Part shown: piece after piece, positions 45,731 through 53,793 of the stretch
Numbering within the stretch: position 1 is the stretch's first letter
Layout of the letters: each line of letters starts with the position of its first letter
Assembly (NCBI GenBank): GCA_910575035.1
Contig: CAJTDL010000002.1
Coordinates: forward strand, 240,362-304,361
DNA: 64,000 nt
Reading direction: 5' to 3'
Source of the DNA: Lachnospiraceae bacterium
GTDB taxonomy: Bacteria; Bacillota; Clostridia; Lachnospirales; Lachnospiraceae
Made by a program: the position numbers and the translations under genes
Notes under the pieces: model-generated
The model's database searches: none
The model's input: the letters and a program-made list of their open reading frames with translations, nothing else
What the model was told of the DNA's origin: nothing

Positions 45731-46582
45731 CTATAAGCGTACATCCACATGGGTATAAACTGCTGCCGATGCTGTTGCAACTTCCGGAACGGCTGTTTCA
45801 ACAGGATGTACATTTCCCGCCTGTGTACTGTCATCCCGCTGTACATTCTCCGCATTTCCTGTCTGTGACCCGGCGCCAGATACACCATCCTGTGCTTTTT
45901 CTCCGTTTGTACTGCTTTCCGCTGCCTTTTCTGCTGTGTTTTCTGCCTGACCTGTTTTTTCTTCTTTTGCCCCGGAAGTCTTATTGTCACCACGCTCTGC
46001 CACGGCAGCTTCTTCCATAGCTTTATTTGCCTCTGCGAGCGTATTCATCTGCGATGCAGTAGCCGCCTGTGCTTTCTGTGTCACATCCGCAAGCTCCTCT
46101 TTCTTCTTTGTTACATCAGCGCCATGGTTATTTTTGATTTCAGATTCCAATACGCCTGCTCTGCCCTCCATGCTGACTGCCACGCTGCCCTGCACCTTTG
46201 CCTGCTTGATGGATGTATCCGCAGAAATCATCGCCGTCATGCTTGCCTGGGAAAGTCCGGCGCTTCTACTGCCTGATTTGCCGCCCTTTGTTCCGCCCAG
46301 CATATCATCCATAGATGTTCCCTTTGCCTGCTGTTTCTCTTTTCGCTGTTCTGCCTGATGCTGCCTTAACTGCATATTCAGGTCGCTGATCTGCTGCTGT
46401 ATCTCCTGCCGCTTTTTCATCTTTTCCTCTAATGTCATTTCCTCATTAGAAGAAAGCTCCTGCAGTTGCTTCTGTGCGTTGGCAATCTGGTTCTGGATGT
46501 TCCGGCTGTAAGAATCCGTTGCCTGATTCATCCCCATCTGTCCCATTTGTGTGTTTGCTCCATTGATACCATTAATTTTCAT
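45731..46582 (-). CDS. FlxA-like protein
   Basis: 283 residues. N-terminus MKINGINGANTQMGQMGMNQATD, then the coiled coil IQNQIANAQKQLQELSSNEEMTLEEKMKKRQEIQQQI of FlxA-like proteins, then Ala/Glu/Lys-rich low complexity. First gene of the cluster, with a LytTR-type site 107-135 bp upstream. Probably secreted through the flagellar-type route, like FlxA; that is inference. Confidence 0.75.
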   Translation of the reverse strand: MKINGINGANTQMGQMGMNQATDSYSRNIQNQIANAQKQLQELSSNEEMTLEEKMKKRQEIQQQISDLNMQLRQHQAEQRKEKQQAKGTSMDDMLGGTKGGKSGSRSAGLSQASMTAMISADTSIKQAKVQGSVAVSMEGRAGVLESEIKNNHGADVTKKKEELADVTQKAQAATASQMNTLAEANKAMEEAAVAERGDNKTSGAKEEKTGQAENTAEKAAESSTNGEKAQDGVSGAGSQTGNAENVQRDDSTQAGNVHPVETAVPEVATASAAVYTHVDVRL

Positions 46583-46688
46583 AGTAGTGTCCTCCTTGAA
46601 AAAATTTTGAAATCCGTTTCACATATGAGAAAATCCTAATCTCTATCAATTTTATCGGGATATCATTTGTACGGATAAAGCGCCATGC

Positions 46689-46717
46689 TGTGAACCGCCC
46701 TCATTCTGTTGTGAACC
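46689..46717 (-). promoter_or_regulatory. LytTR-type direct repeats before the FlxA-like operon
   Basis: TGTGAACC at 46689-46696 and 46710-46717, 21 bp apart, as for AgrA-type sites (9-bp repeats, 12-bp spacer). Aligns with 48623-48649. Confidence 0.65.
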
Positions 46718-46719
46718 CC

Positions 46720-48063
46720 TTACTCAACCTGAAGCATAATCCCTACCGTAACCTCATTCCCATTTTGTTCAAATGACAGATCCCCCATATACTTCTTAGC
46801 CACCCTGAGCATATTCTTTAAACCGATCCCATGCCCGCCGCCTTTTTTTGTCGTGTATGGAAGTCCGTCTGCCGGACTGATGGGAAGTTTCCCTTCAAAG
46901 CTGTTGCTGATAATCAGCATAAAAATACTGTCCTTGCGGAATGCCTGAATCCTGATATACGGATTTTCCCCATTTACCGACTCCATACAGTTATTCAGCG
47001 CATTATACAAAATCACGCTGACATCAAAGGCATCCAGTTTTGTATTTTTTGGATAACGGAAGTCGCTTTCAAACCGGATTCCACGCATCCCGGCTTCTTT
47101 TTTCTTTTCTAAAAGAATCATATCCGTAACCGGATTCCCTGTCCTGATCTCAGGTGCAAGTTCCTGCCATTCTGTTTTCAGCCTCCCAAGATATGCCGAA
47201 GCCTCGGCGGTGTTTTCCGTTCCCATCAAACCTTCTATCATCTGGATATGGTTTCCCATGTCATGGCGCAGGGAACGGATATCCCCATACAGCTTTTCAA
47301 TCTCCACGATATGCGTTTTTATCGTATTTATCTGGCTTTCCAAAAGCTCATGCCCGGACTGTTCTTCCTGTGAAGTTTTGCAATTCTGGAAGATAATAAC
47401 TGTCACAAGGATTGCCATTACGGATATCAGATAGTACAAAAAACAAAGCACATCATAAAATCCCGTCATTTCGGATTTAACCTGATAAAAATGGAATATT
47501 GCATAACCGGCTATCCCTGACAGGGACGGCACAATCAGCATCACAAGTTCCCTTCTTTCCATATATCTGCCCTTGCTTTCATACGCCCTGTTGACTGTCC
47601 GAACAGATAACAGCAGGAGCAGAAAGCTAAACAGTATGCCCAGAATCCTTACTGCAACATACAATCCGTACTGCAGCCATACCCTCGCCGCTATCTCGGG
47701 GTTTAAAAGAACAATATCAAAAAAATGGTCTATGATTCCTGCCATAGAAGCGGACAGCCAGCGCAGTGAAAAAAAATTAACAGACAAGAATATCTTTTGG
47801 CTGATATTGCGCCTGTCCTCTGCGCACATCACGGCAAATGCCGCTAATGTACCAATGAAAAATGCAAGGATATTGTCTATCTGGGGCGGCATGATATATA
47901 AGACCGTCATCACCACACCATACACTGTACCTGCCTTAATCGCTTTGCTTCTGCCCAGCATATAAGGCGATACAAATATTCCAAAGCATATGCCCGCAAC
48001 ACCAAGCTGCACAATAATTGATACATAAGACGTAATATTCCAACATAATTCTACCAGACTCAC
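46720..48063 (-). CDS. AgrC-like GHKL sensor kinase
   Basis: 447 residues. About six to seven membrane helices (1-225), then a coiled coil, H-box LRHDMGNHIQ, N-box LYNALNNCMES, G-box GGHGIGLKNML. Peptide-type quorum or bacteriocin sensing fits the family. Overlaps the LytTR regulator by 4 bp (ATGA). Confidence 0.9.
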   Translation of the reverse strand: MSLVELCWNITSYVSIIVQLGVAGICFGIFVSPYMLGRSKAIKAGTVYGVVMTVLYIMPPQIDNILAFFIGTLAAFAVMCAEDRRNISQKIFLSVNFFSLRWLSASMAGIIDHFFDIVLLNPEIAARVWLQYGLYVAVRILGILFSFLLLLLSVRTVNRAYESKGRYMERRELVMLIVPSLSGIAGYAIFHFYQVKSEMTGFYDVLCFLYYLISVMAILVTVIIFQNCKTSQEEQSGHELLESQINTIKTHIVEIEKLYGDIRSLRHDMGNHIQMIEGLMGTENTAEASAYLGRLKTEWQELAPEIRTGNPVTDMILLEKKKEAGMRGIRFESDFRYPKNTKLDAFDVSVILYNALNNCMESVNGENPYIRIQAFRKDSIFMLIISNSFEGKLPISPADGLPYTTKKGGGHGIGLKNMLRVAKKYMGDLSFEQNGNEVTVGIMLQVE

Positions 48064-48515
48064 CTAATCTCCCTTCCTTTCCTCTGGTTATATTTCAGAT
48101 ACTGCTTCACAAATTTCGGATAATTCTGCTTTGCAATCAACGCTGTTCCGTTTTCCATAACAGCAGACACAGCATCATACCTCAGCACATACTTAAAATG
48201 AATCAGATACGACCTGTGTGGTCTGAAAAAATCCTCTCCAACTTTTTTCTCCAAATCGGACAGTTTCCCATAATATTCTGTATCGCCGTTTATGGTATGA
48301 ATGATGACTTTACGGTTGAACACTTCCGCCTGCGTATTGCCTTCTAGCAGATCCCTACCGGAAGAAAACTGTTCTATTACGGCAGAAGGGAGCATATTCT
48401 TTATTTTTTCCTCCAACAGTTCAAGCATAAATACCTCATCATCGCAGATTGCCACACCAATGGCATCTCTTACGGATTGTGCATTAGCATCTGTCCAACC
48501 AATAAAGTTTTCCAT
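48060..48515 (-). CDS. LytTR response regulator with most of the receiver deleted
   Basis: 151 residues. Receiver start VAICDDEVFMLELLEEK to FSSGRDLLEG (D25/D26), then directly a LytTR DNA-binding domain (about 58-147: VFNRKVIIHTINGDTEYYGKLSDLE, FFRPHRSYLIHFKYV, AKQNYPKFVKQYLKY). About 75-80 residues with the phospho-acceptor Asp, Thr/Ser and Lys are gone without frameshift. It should still bind DNA but not be phospho-regulated. Confidence 0.85.
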   Translation of the reverse strand: MENFIGWTDANAQSVRDAIGVAICDDEVFMLELLEEKIKNMLPSAVIEQFSSGRDLLEGNTQAEVFNRKVIIHTINGDTEYYGKLSDLEKKVGEDFFRPHRSYLIHFKYVLRYDAVSAVMENGTALIAKQNYPKFVKQYLKYNQRKGREIR

Positions 48516-48579
48516 AGGTTCACATCTCCTTTATGAAAATTTTCTGCAATCAATTCCAGATGACAAAAAACAACATTGC

Positions 48580-48930
48580 TTATATTATATCGTAAAAACT
48601 GTTTTTGTCTGATACGGTAAATTGTGAACAGACCTTGTTTTGTTGTGAAAAATATTTTCCCGGCTCTTTCTTCCCAATATCTACAATCGCTATTTCATAA
48701 TCGTAAACTGCTATTTCTCCCGAATAATATTCTGAATAGAAATTTGTAACCGCATTGGTGATTTCCTCAATAAATAATGCTATGACCAGTTCGTCTGTAA
48801 TTTCTTCCTTTGTTGCAGCATCCGCATTGAATGTCTCTATGGTCGAATTCCTATTTCTATTAAAAATATTGAACAATAGAAATGCCAGTAAAATTAGCAG
48901 ACAGGCAGTTATACACCTATACTTTTTCAT
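48580..48930 (-). CDS. DUF3888-like secreted/membrane-anchored protein
   Basis: 116 residues. N-terminal helix (about 6-25) then EELVIALFIEEITNAVTNFYSEYYSGEIAVYDYEIAIVDI, reminiscent of DUF3888. The C-terminus is short for that family, so truncation is possible. The end overlaps the regulator site at 48623. Confidence 0.55.
   Translation of the reverse strand: MKKYRCITACLLILLAFLLFNIFNRNRNSTIETFNADAATKEEITDELVIALFIEEITNAVTNFYSEYYSGEIAVYDYEIAIVDIGKKEPGKYFSQQNKVCSQFTVSDKNSFYDII
48623..48649 (-). promoter_or_regulatory. LytTR-type direct repeats before the TCS operon
   Basis: TGTGAA at 48623-48628 and 48644-48649, 21 bp apart. Over 28 positions about 22 match the site at 46689. Confidence 0.65.
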
Positions 48931-49298
48931 AAGGCTCCATGCTTTTTATTACTCTATCTACACCACACCTATCTTCATTATTCCATTAACATCTACAGCA
49001 TACTAACAGGCAAAACTCCATATTATCACGAAAACTCCATGCCGCTTCCGTGCTTGTATCATATCTCCCGTTTTTCAACAGCATTTTCCGTCAAACTGAT
49101 ACCCTTTTCCGCAAAAACCACCAATATCCTACACCTTTTTACCTTTCCGCTTTATACTATCACGGAAACCCCCGACTTTTGCGTGATAGTATACTTTTGC
49201 CTGATAGTACGATTTTTTCCCCTATCGCCATCCTATCAGCGGCATCAAGAAACACAAAAATAGGGGTCCACCACCCACCGTGATGAACCCCACCAATC
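48931..49298. repeat. Gene-free stretch with inverted and direct repeats
   Basis: 12-bp inverted repeat TATACTATCACG / CGTGATAGTATA (49153-49164, 49182-49193), a further copy CCTGATAGTAC at 49200-49210, and AAAACTCCAT twice 19 bp apart near 49013. No gene seen. Directly beside the serine recombinase, so possibly its crossover sites. Confidence 0.45.
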
Positions 49299-50423
49299 CT
49301 AAAAAACCTTGATTTTAAACCATTCTTCAATACTTTCGCCTGAGAGTACCCAAATTCCTATGGCATTATTTTTGAATAGCCGCCTGTGCAGAAAGGTAAA
49401 AACAAGGGGGTTTTTGAGGAACATTCCATTGTCCTCATTCTCTTTCCTATGTAACGAGGAAATCTGTTCGATTTCCTCTAATTTGACTACAGCTCTGTTT
49501 TTCCGTCTGTAACATTGGTAGCCGTAAGAAATCTTGCCGTCCAGTTTTGCATGCCATTTATCTTTTCTGAAAGACAAACCGCAGGAACAACATAGCTTGT
49601 TTAACCATATGTCTTTGGAATCACGCTTGCTGTGTGTTGTCTTTGTTGTTGACACTAAGGACGGCTTCACCCTGCTTTCCCTTATCTTCTGGGCTTTGTC
49701 CCATATCTCCTGCAAAACAATAGCAGGGAAATCGCCCTCTACATATTCATAAGTGGACATATCCAGATTGTTAATCCTCTTTTGCTCCAGAAAATTGTTG
49801 CTTCTCGTAATCCTAACTGTTTCTGCCTGCTCTTCATTGATGACATAGGTGTCGCCTACACGGTCATAGCCTAATATGTTTCCATTTCCATAAAGGACAC
49901 CGTTATCTCGGCTGATTTTCTGACCTGCTTTCACACGCTCGGAAGTCTTACGGCTTTCCTCCTGTGCCAATGTTGCCATAAGGGAAAGACGCAGCTCTCC
50001 GTCACCATCCATCGTCCAGATATTATCATCAATAAAAAACACCTCAACACCGATACCCTTTAATTCTCTTGTCACCACAAGAATGTCCACGACATTCCGA
50101 GCGAAACGGCAAACCTCCTTTGTTACAATCAAATCGAATTTACCATTTCTGGCATCTTCAATCATACGCAAGAATGCGGGGCGTTTTTTCGCCTGTGTTC
50201 CAGTGATGCCCCCATCAATATACCGTTTGCAGACAGACCAGTTCGGATGATATTTTACTTGGTCGTCATACCACTGCAACTGGTTTTCAAGTGCGGATAA
50301 CTGTGCTTCGTGTTCCGTGGAAACACGACCGTAAATAGCAACTTTCCTTTCCCGATTTCTGTCAAATAACGCATAATCCGTGAGCTTGAATCTGTAATTG
50401 TATTCGTTTACTGATGTATTCAT
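49299..50423 (-). pseudogene. Large serine recombinase with internal and C-terminal losses
   Basis: 374 residues. Catalytic Ser35 (YGRVSTEHEAQ), resolvase core, zinc ribbon (CCSCGLSFRKDKWHAK). Between AETVRI and NNFLEQKRINN about 45 residues of the Recombinase domain are missing in frame, and the C-terminus ends early in a foreign tail (LHRRLFKNNAIG). Catalysis of strand exchange might remain, but site recognition should be impaired. Confidence 0.8.
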
Positions 50424-50463
50424 TAAGCATACCTCCTTTAACTCAGCACCATTTTATCTTCTT

Positions 50464-50601
50464 TTAAGCCGCTTGTGAAATGTGCGAATCTGAATGTTTC
50501 ACAATATTTGTATATGTGGCTTGGTTTATCAATCCTTTTTCAAGAAGTATCTCAATGAGTTTAAGAGCAGCGGTATAATCATCAATTTTTATCTCTTTCA
50601 T
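50464..50601 (-). CDS. Small SHOCT-like protein
   Basis: 45 residues: MKEIKIDDYTAALKLIEILLEKGLINQATYTNI, GGGAGG five bases before the ATG. Short amphipathic helices around a Lys-Gly-Leu-Ile turn resemble SHOCT domains. Often precedes the recombinase in such elements. Confidence 0.6.
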   Translation of the reverse strand: MKEIKIDDYTAALKLIEILLEKGLINQATYTNIVKHSDSHISQAA

Positions 50602-50813
50602 TGCATCCTCCCCTCAGAGAAATACTAATGGCAAGAGCTTTATCAACCCTTGCCATCGCTTCAGTCGGCATCATGCCCATATACTGTTTTAATCTTTTTT
50701 TATCTACTGTACGGATTTGTTCAAGCAAAACAATAGAATCTCTGTCAAGTCCTTCAAAGTTCTTTACTTCGGTATGTGACGGGACGGGAGTATCATTATC
50801 CTCTTTGTGATTC
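50582..50813 (-). pseudogene. MazF/PemK toxin C-terminal fragment
   Basis: Reads LDRDSIVLLEQIRTVDKKRLKQYMG and VDKALAISISL, the conserved end of MazF-type endoribonucleases. The catalytic N-terminus is lost at about 50813. It overlaps the start of the SHOCT-like gene by 20 bp. Confidence 0.65.
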
Positions 50814-51061
50814 TTGGCGAAATCGGGAGCCGCCCGATATTTTGAGTCGGTAATTTAACCGCTCACTGCTTTTCAGCAGGTCATGGCGTACCGCTGCACA
50901 CGCTTATGCTTATTACAGCCACAAAGAGAATGAATTTGGTGAATGGGTATTCGGTTGTCAAAGAGCCGTCCCGTTTTTGCCATAAAGGAAAACAGGTAAA
51001 AGGGTTTTTAAGCCCCTTCATCTGTTTGCTCACTCACCAAAGGCTGCGTGTAGTGTAAAAT

Positions 51062-51538
51062 TTAAAAAAACCTAAAATTCTTTTTCAGCTTTTCAACCGC
51101 AATATCCACGCTGAATTTAACCGCCCTTTTCGTGCAGCCCTCCATCTTTGCAATCTGCTCATAGGTCAGCTCCCCGAAGAAGTACAGCTTCAGCCTGCGA
51201 CGCTGCACTTCGGGAAGTTCGGAACCCCCCCTATGCAGCTGCTCGTATTCGATGCTTTCCGAAACAATATCCTCTATCCTCTCTGCCTTATAAAAAGCTC
51301 TGTCATTCAGCGTTTCATCGGTCAGTTCAGAGTGTTCAATGTGCCTGCTCACCCTGTTCAGATGGGATATGTCCTCAAGCTCAAATCTGTCAAACGTCTG
51401 GTACAGAATTTCATCAATCTCAATATTCTGCTGCTTTCCACGCCCGTCTTTAAAAGAGAGGTAATAATGCCCCTCGGTTATCGTCAAAGTGTACGGATTA
51501 TACTTGTCCTTTTTTCGGTTTGGATGCTTTTCAAGCAT
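51062..51538 (-). CDS. ICE sigma-70-like helix-turn-helix protein
   Basis: 158 residues from MLEKHPNRKKDKYNPY (GGAGG upstream). The C-terminus LKLYFFGELTYEQIAKMEGCTKRAVKFSVDIAVEKLKK is a sigma region 4-type HTH; the N-terminus has the LTITEGHYYLSFKDGRG sheet found in ICE-encoded sigma-like regulators. Appears intact. 50814-51061 upstream of the MazF scrap holds no recognisable gene. Confidence 0.78.
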   Translation of the reverse strand: MLEKHPNRKKDKYNPYTLTITEGHYYLSFKDGRGKQQNIEIDEILYQTFDRFELEDISHLNRVSRHIEHSELTDETLNDRAFYKAERIEDIVSESIEYEQLHRGGSELPEVQRRRLKLYFFGELTYEQIAKMEGCTKRAVKFSVDIAVEKLKKNFRFF

Positions 51539-51553
51539 TGTAATTTCCTCCAA

Positions 51554-51766
51554 TCAATCTGAATTTTTTTGAAAATCCAGATTGAAAGGCGGAGAACAGA
51601 ATCCCACATCAAAAACAGCCTTGCGGCGTGTTTTAACAAAAAACGACAAAAGAAAAACCGCAAAGGCTGTCACCACATAAGGAGATAATTTGAAAACATA
51701 ATTGGAATACAGCTTATGGGCGATAGCAAAGGCAAAAGCCAGCGTAAAAGTAGGAATGCTTTTCAC
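51554..51766 (-). CDS. Small two-helix membrane protein of element origin
   Basis: 70 residues, helices at about 4-22 and 28-45, then SFFVKTRRKAVFDVGFC. Found just before the sigma-like gene, same direction. Not recognised further. Confidence 0.4.
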   Translation of the reverse strand: MKSIPTFTLAFAFAIAHKLYSNYVFKLSPYVVTAFAVFLLSFFVKTRRKAVFDVGFCSPPFNLDFQKNSD

Positions 51767-51935
51767 GCTGGCTTACTCTATATAAAAATATAATCACATA
51801 TTCGTTAAATGTAATTTCTTTTGCCACAATGCGGAAAAGTAATGCAAAATTCAAAGCAGCACTTAGCGGTTGATAATGTGCATATCAAAGCAGTCAACAA
51901 CTAACCCAAAAATAAAATTATGGAGGATTAATACT

Positions 51936-52310
51936 ATGGAAAAGACATTGTTTGAATAGATGGGCGGGACATATACAAGGGTTGGCGATTATTATTTGCC
52001 TGCGCTCGCCTTACCTGCCGAAAAAGAAAAGCATATCGGCGTATGGGGACAGAGACATGCAAAGTATTTGAAACAAAACCATAAGGTTTTATATATGAAC
52101 CTCTTTACCAGCGGCAGGCTGAATGAATATCTTGCAAGTGTAGACGCACTGGCAGTAGATATGTTTTTTCGGCTGGCAACGAAATATTCCGACAGGCAGG
52201 GCGTGACAGAACAGTTGAAATCCGAAAACCAATTCTTATGGATTCAAAAGATGAATAACATTTTGGCGTGTGTAAGGGAAGTTGTTGAAAATGATATAAT
52301 TTATTCATAG
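51936..52310 (+). pseudogene. tnpV: TnpV relic 2 with early stop
   Basis: MEKTLFE, TAG (51957), then MGGTYTRVGDYYLPALAL to ENDIIYS. The usual Gln codon (CAG) has become TAG. An ATG directly after it could restart translation (116 residues). GGAGG precedes the original ATG. About 90% identical to relic 1 in DNA, including the flanking promoter. Confidence 0.82.
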
Positions 52311-52392
52311 GTGAATGACAGCGTTTCCGTAATAAGCGGCAGTCCCATTCAAACCTAAGCAAAGACAGTAAGATAGAAAGACAATTTGAGAA

Positions 52393-52421
52393 TTGAAAAA
52401 TCCCATGTTTTCATGTATAAT
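52393..52421 (+). promoter_or_regulatory. Outward promoter downstream of TnpV relic 2
   Basis: TTGAAA (52393-52398), 17-bp spacer, TATAAT (52416-52421); duplicate of 30059-30087. Drives the membrane protein at 52470. Confidence 0.75.
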
Positions 52422-52469
52422 TGGAAAAAGAAGTTAGACTGGAAAATTGAAATTTACAGGAGGAACGAA

Positions 52470-53012
52470 ATGAAAGAAATATTGGAATTTAACAACAAAA
52501 AACAATGTGGTTTATGGTTGATTCTTATTGGAATTGTACTAATAGTAGCTGTCATTTGTGGCGGTGAATTTTTTGTTAATCCGTTTGTGTTTCTGATAGG
52601 TTATTATGCCTGCTTTTTTGGAGTCAATGTAAACAAAAAAGTAAGAGAAAAACTTTCTCAAGGAGATATTTCTAAAAAGCAGATAAAGATAATTTATTTT
52701 TCGATTGCTACGTTGTTCATATTAATGTTTTGTATTGCTGGCCCGTTTATCCCCGGATGGCATTGGCGGCAGATATGGCTTGGTGTACTGATGGCAACAT
52801 CAATACATTTCTTCTTGTGGTTTTTTGTACATGGTTGGAGTATGGTAGTGTTGGGGATTGTATGTATGGTTATCGTAACAATGGGCTATATTTTTCCGGG
52901 CATACCAGTTTCAGTTATTTGCATTGCAGATGCGATGGTTAAACTGATATGCGGAATATATTTGTTATTTATTGCAAAACCATCAAAATACATTCCTAAT
53001 ATGATAAAATAG
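52470..53012 (+). CDS. Polytopic membrane protein (DUF6609-like)
   Basis: 180 residues, about five helices (LWLILIGIVLIVAVI, FVFLIGYYACFFG, IIYFSIATLFILMFC, IWLGVLMATSIHFFLW, MVVLGIVCMVIVTMG). Ribosome-binding site AGGAGG. Length and pattern fit a small family of clostridial cargo membrane proteins. Function unknown. Confidence 0.65.
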   Translation: MKEILEFNNKKQCGLWLILIGIVLIVAVICGGEFFVNPFVFLIGYYACFFGVNVNKKVREKLSQGDISKKQIKIIYFSIATLFILMFCIAGPFIPGWHWRQIWLGVLMATSIHFFLWFFVHGWSMVVLGIVCMVIVTMGYIFPGIPVSVICIADAMVKLICGIYLLFIAKPSKYIPNMIK

Positions 53013-53032
53013 CGAATGTACAAAGAAACAAC

Positions 53033-53053
53033 TTCCAGTTTGACATACTGGAA
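53033..53053 (+). repeat. Short perfect hairpin between cargo genes
   Basis: TTCCAGT, 7-base loop, ACTGGAA. Its left flank (CAACTTCCAGTTTG) resembles the arm of the element at 53358; TACTGG appears again at 53482 and 31551. Might be a trimmed copy of the same element. Confidence 0.45.
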
Positions 53054-53080
53054 AATCAAGATTTGAAAGGAGTAACAGAC

Positions 53081-53359
53081 ATGGAATTTCCTTTTTATGA
53101 TTCACCCGATACTGCTACGATTATCTGTTGTCATATATTGAAGCGTCAGGCACCTATTCTATATGTATCACATGATGAAGATGACGGAATGTGGCAATTT
53201 CTATGCGGAGAAACACACAAAACAGATGAAGCAAAGTTAGTATCTTTAAAATGGGGTTTTGATTTAGATAACTCTGTTAGTACCTTAAAGGATATGCCTT
53301 GCGGTTACTTTGCAGAAAGGAAAACTCAAGATGACGATTGGATTATCAGAAAGCGATAA
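53081..53359 (+). CDS. Small DUF2185-like protein
   Basis: 92 residues from the ATG at 53081 (AAAGGAG upstream): APILYVSHDEDDGMWQFLCG, LVSLKWGFDLDNSV, MPCGYFAER. Resembles small proteins of the DUF2185/immunity type found in gene-cassette-like settings. No helices or signal. The stop overlaps the next element. Confidence 0.6.
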   Translation: MEFPFYDSPDTATIICCHILKRQAPILYVSHDEDDGMWQFLCGETHKTDEAKLVSLKWGFDLDNSVSTLKDMPCGYFAERKTQDDDWIIRKR

Positions 53360-53481
53360 CTTCCCATTTGCCGAGCAGAACAACACATCATCACAGAGCC
53401 AGGCGCATAAGACGCAGAGACGAAAGACTCGTGAAAAATCACAGTTATCGGGAGGTTATGGCGAGCGACAAATGGGAAGTT
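53358..53481 (+). repeat. 124-bp element bounded by perfect 13-bp inverted arms
   Basis: AACTTCCCATTTG (53358-53370) and its exact complement (53469-53481), with internal small hairpins (GTGA-AAAA-TCAC, GAG...CTC). A half-matching sequence follows the GNAT gene at 30656-30715 (AACACATCATCA and AGAGCCAG shared). It has the size and arm layout of large recombination sites such as attC, but the GTTRRRY core is not clean. Confidence 0.5.
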
Positions 53482-53793
53482 GTACTGGGTAAAATAAAAT
53501 TATTTGGCCAATAGATAATAATGGGTAAAATATTTAATATTTAAGATAATTATGATTCAAAAAAACAGAAAATTCATTGCTGTCGCGTTTAGTTTCTTTC
53601 AAGTTTGTTTTGTTTGAATACAGAACGGACAGGAAGAATAAATAACATACGTGCTTGTGCAAGGGGAATTGTAAAAGGGGAAGTTATTTTTGCATAAATC
53701 CAATGCAGCGTTTCACATTTCAACGGAGCGTTTCTTGAATATGGTGTTTCTTGTGATATTATGAAAACAGAAACGTAAGAAACGGAGGAAAAA
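53482..53793 (+). other. Gap holding a TnpV 3' tail and a promoter
   Basis: 53641-53697 reads NNIRACARGIVKGEVIFA then TAA, the end of a TnpV gene. Downstream TTGAAT (53735-53740), 16-bp spacer, TATTAT (53757-53762) forms a promoter for the gene at 53794. The remainder has no visible gene. Confidence 0.6.

Noticed and set aside
45718..45993. Extended N-terminus of the FliD-like protein
   Set aside because: It is the out-of-frame shadow of the FlxA-like gene; the ATG at 45717 has AGGAGG.
53358..53481. Calling the element a true integron attC
   Set aside because: The GTTRRRY/RYYYAAC cores do not match cleanly and no integron integrase is present; kept as an unassigned repeat.
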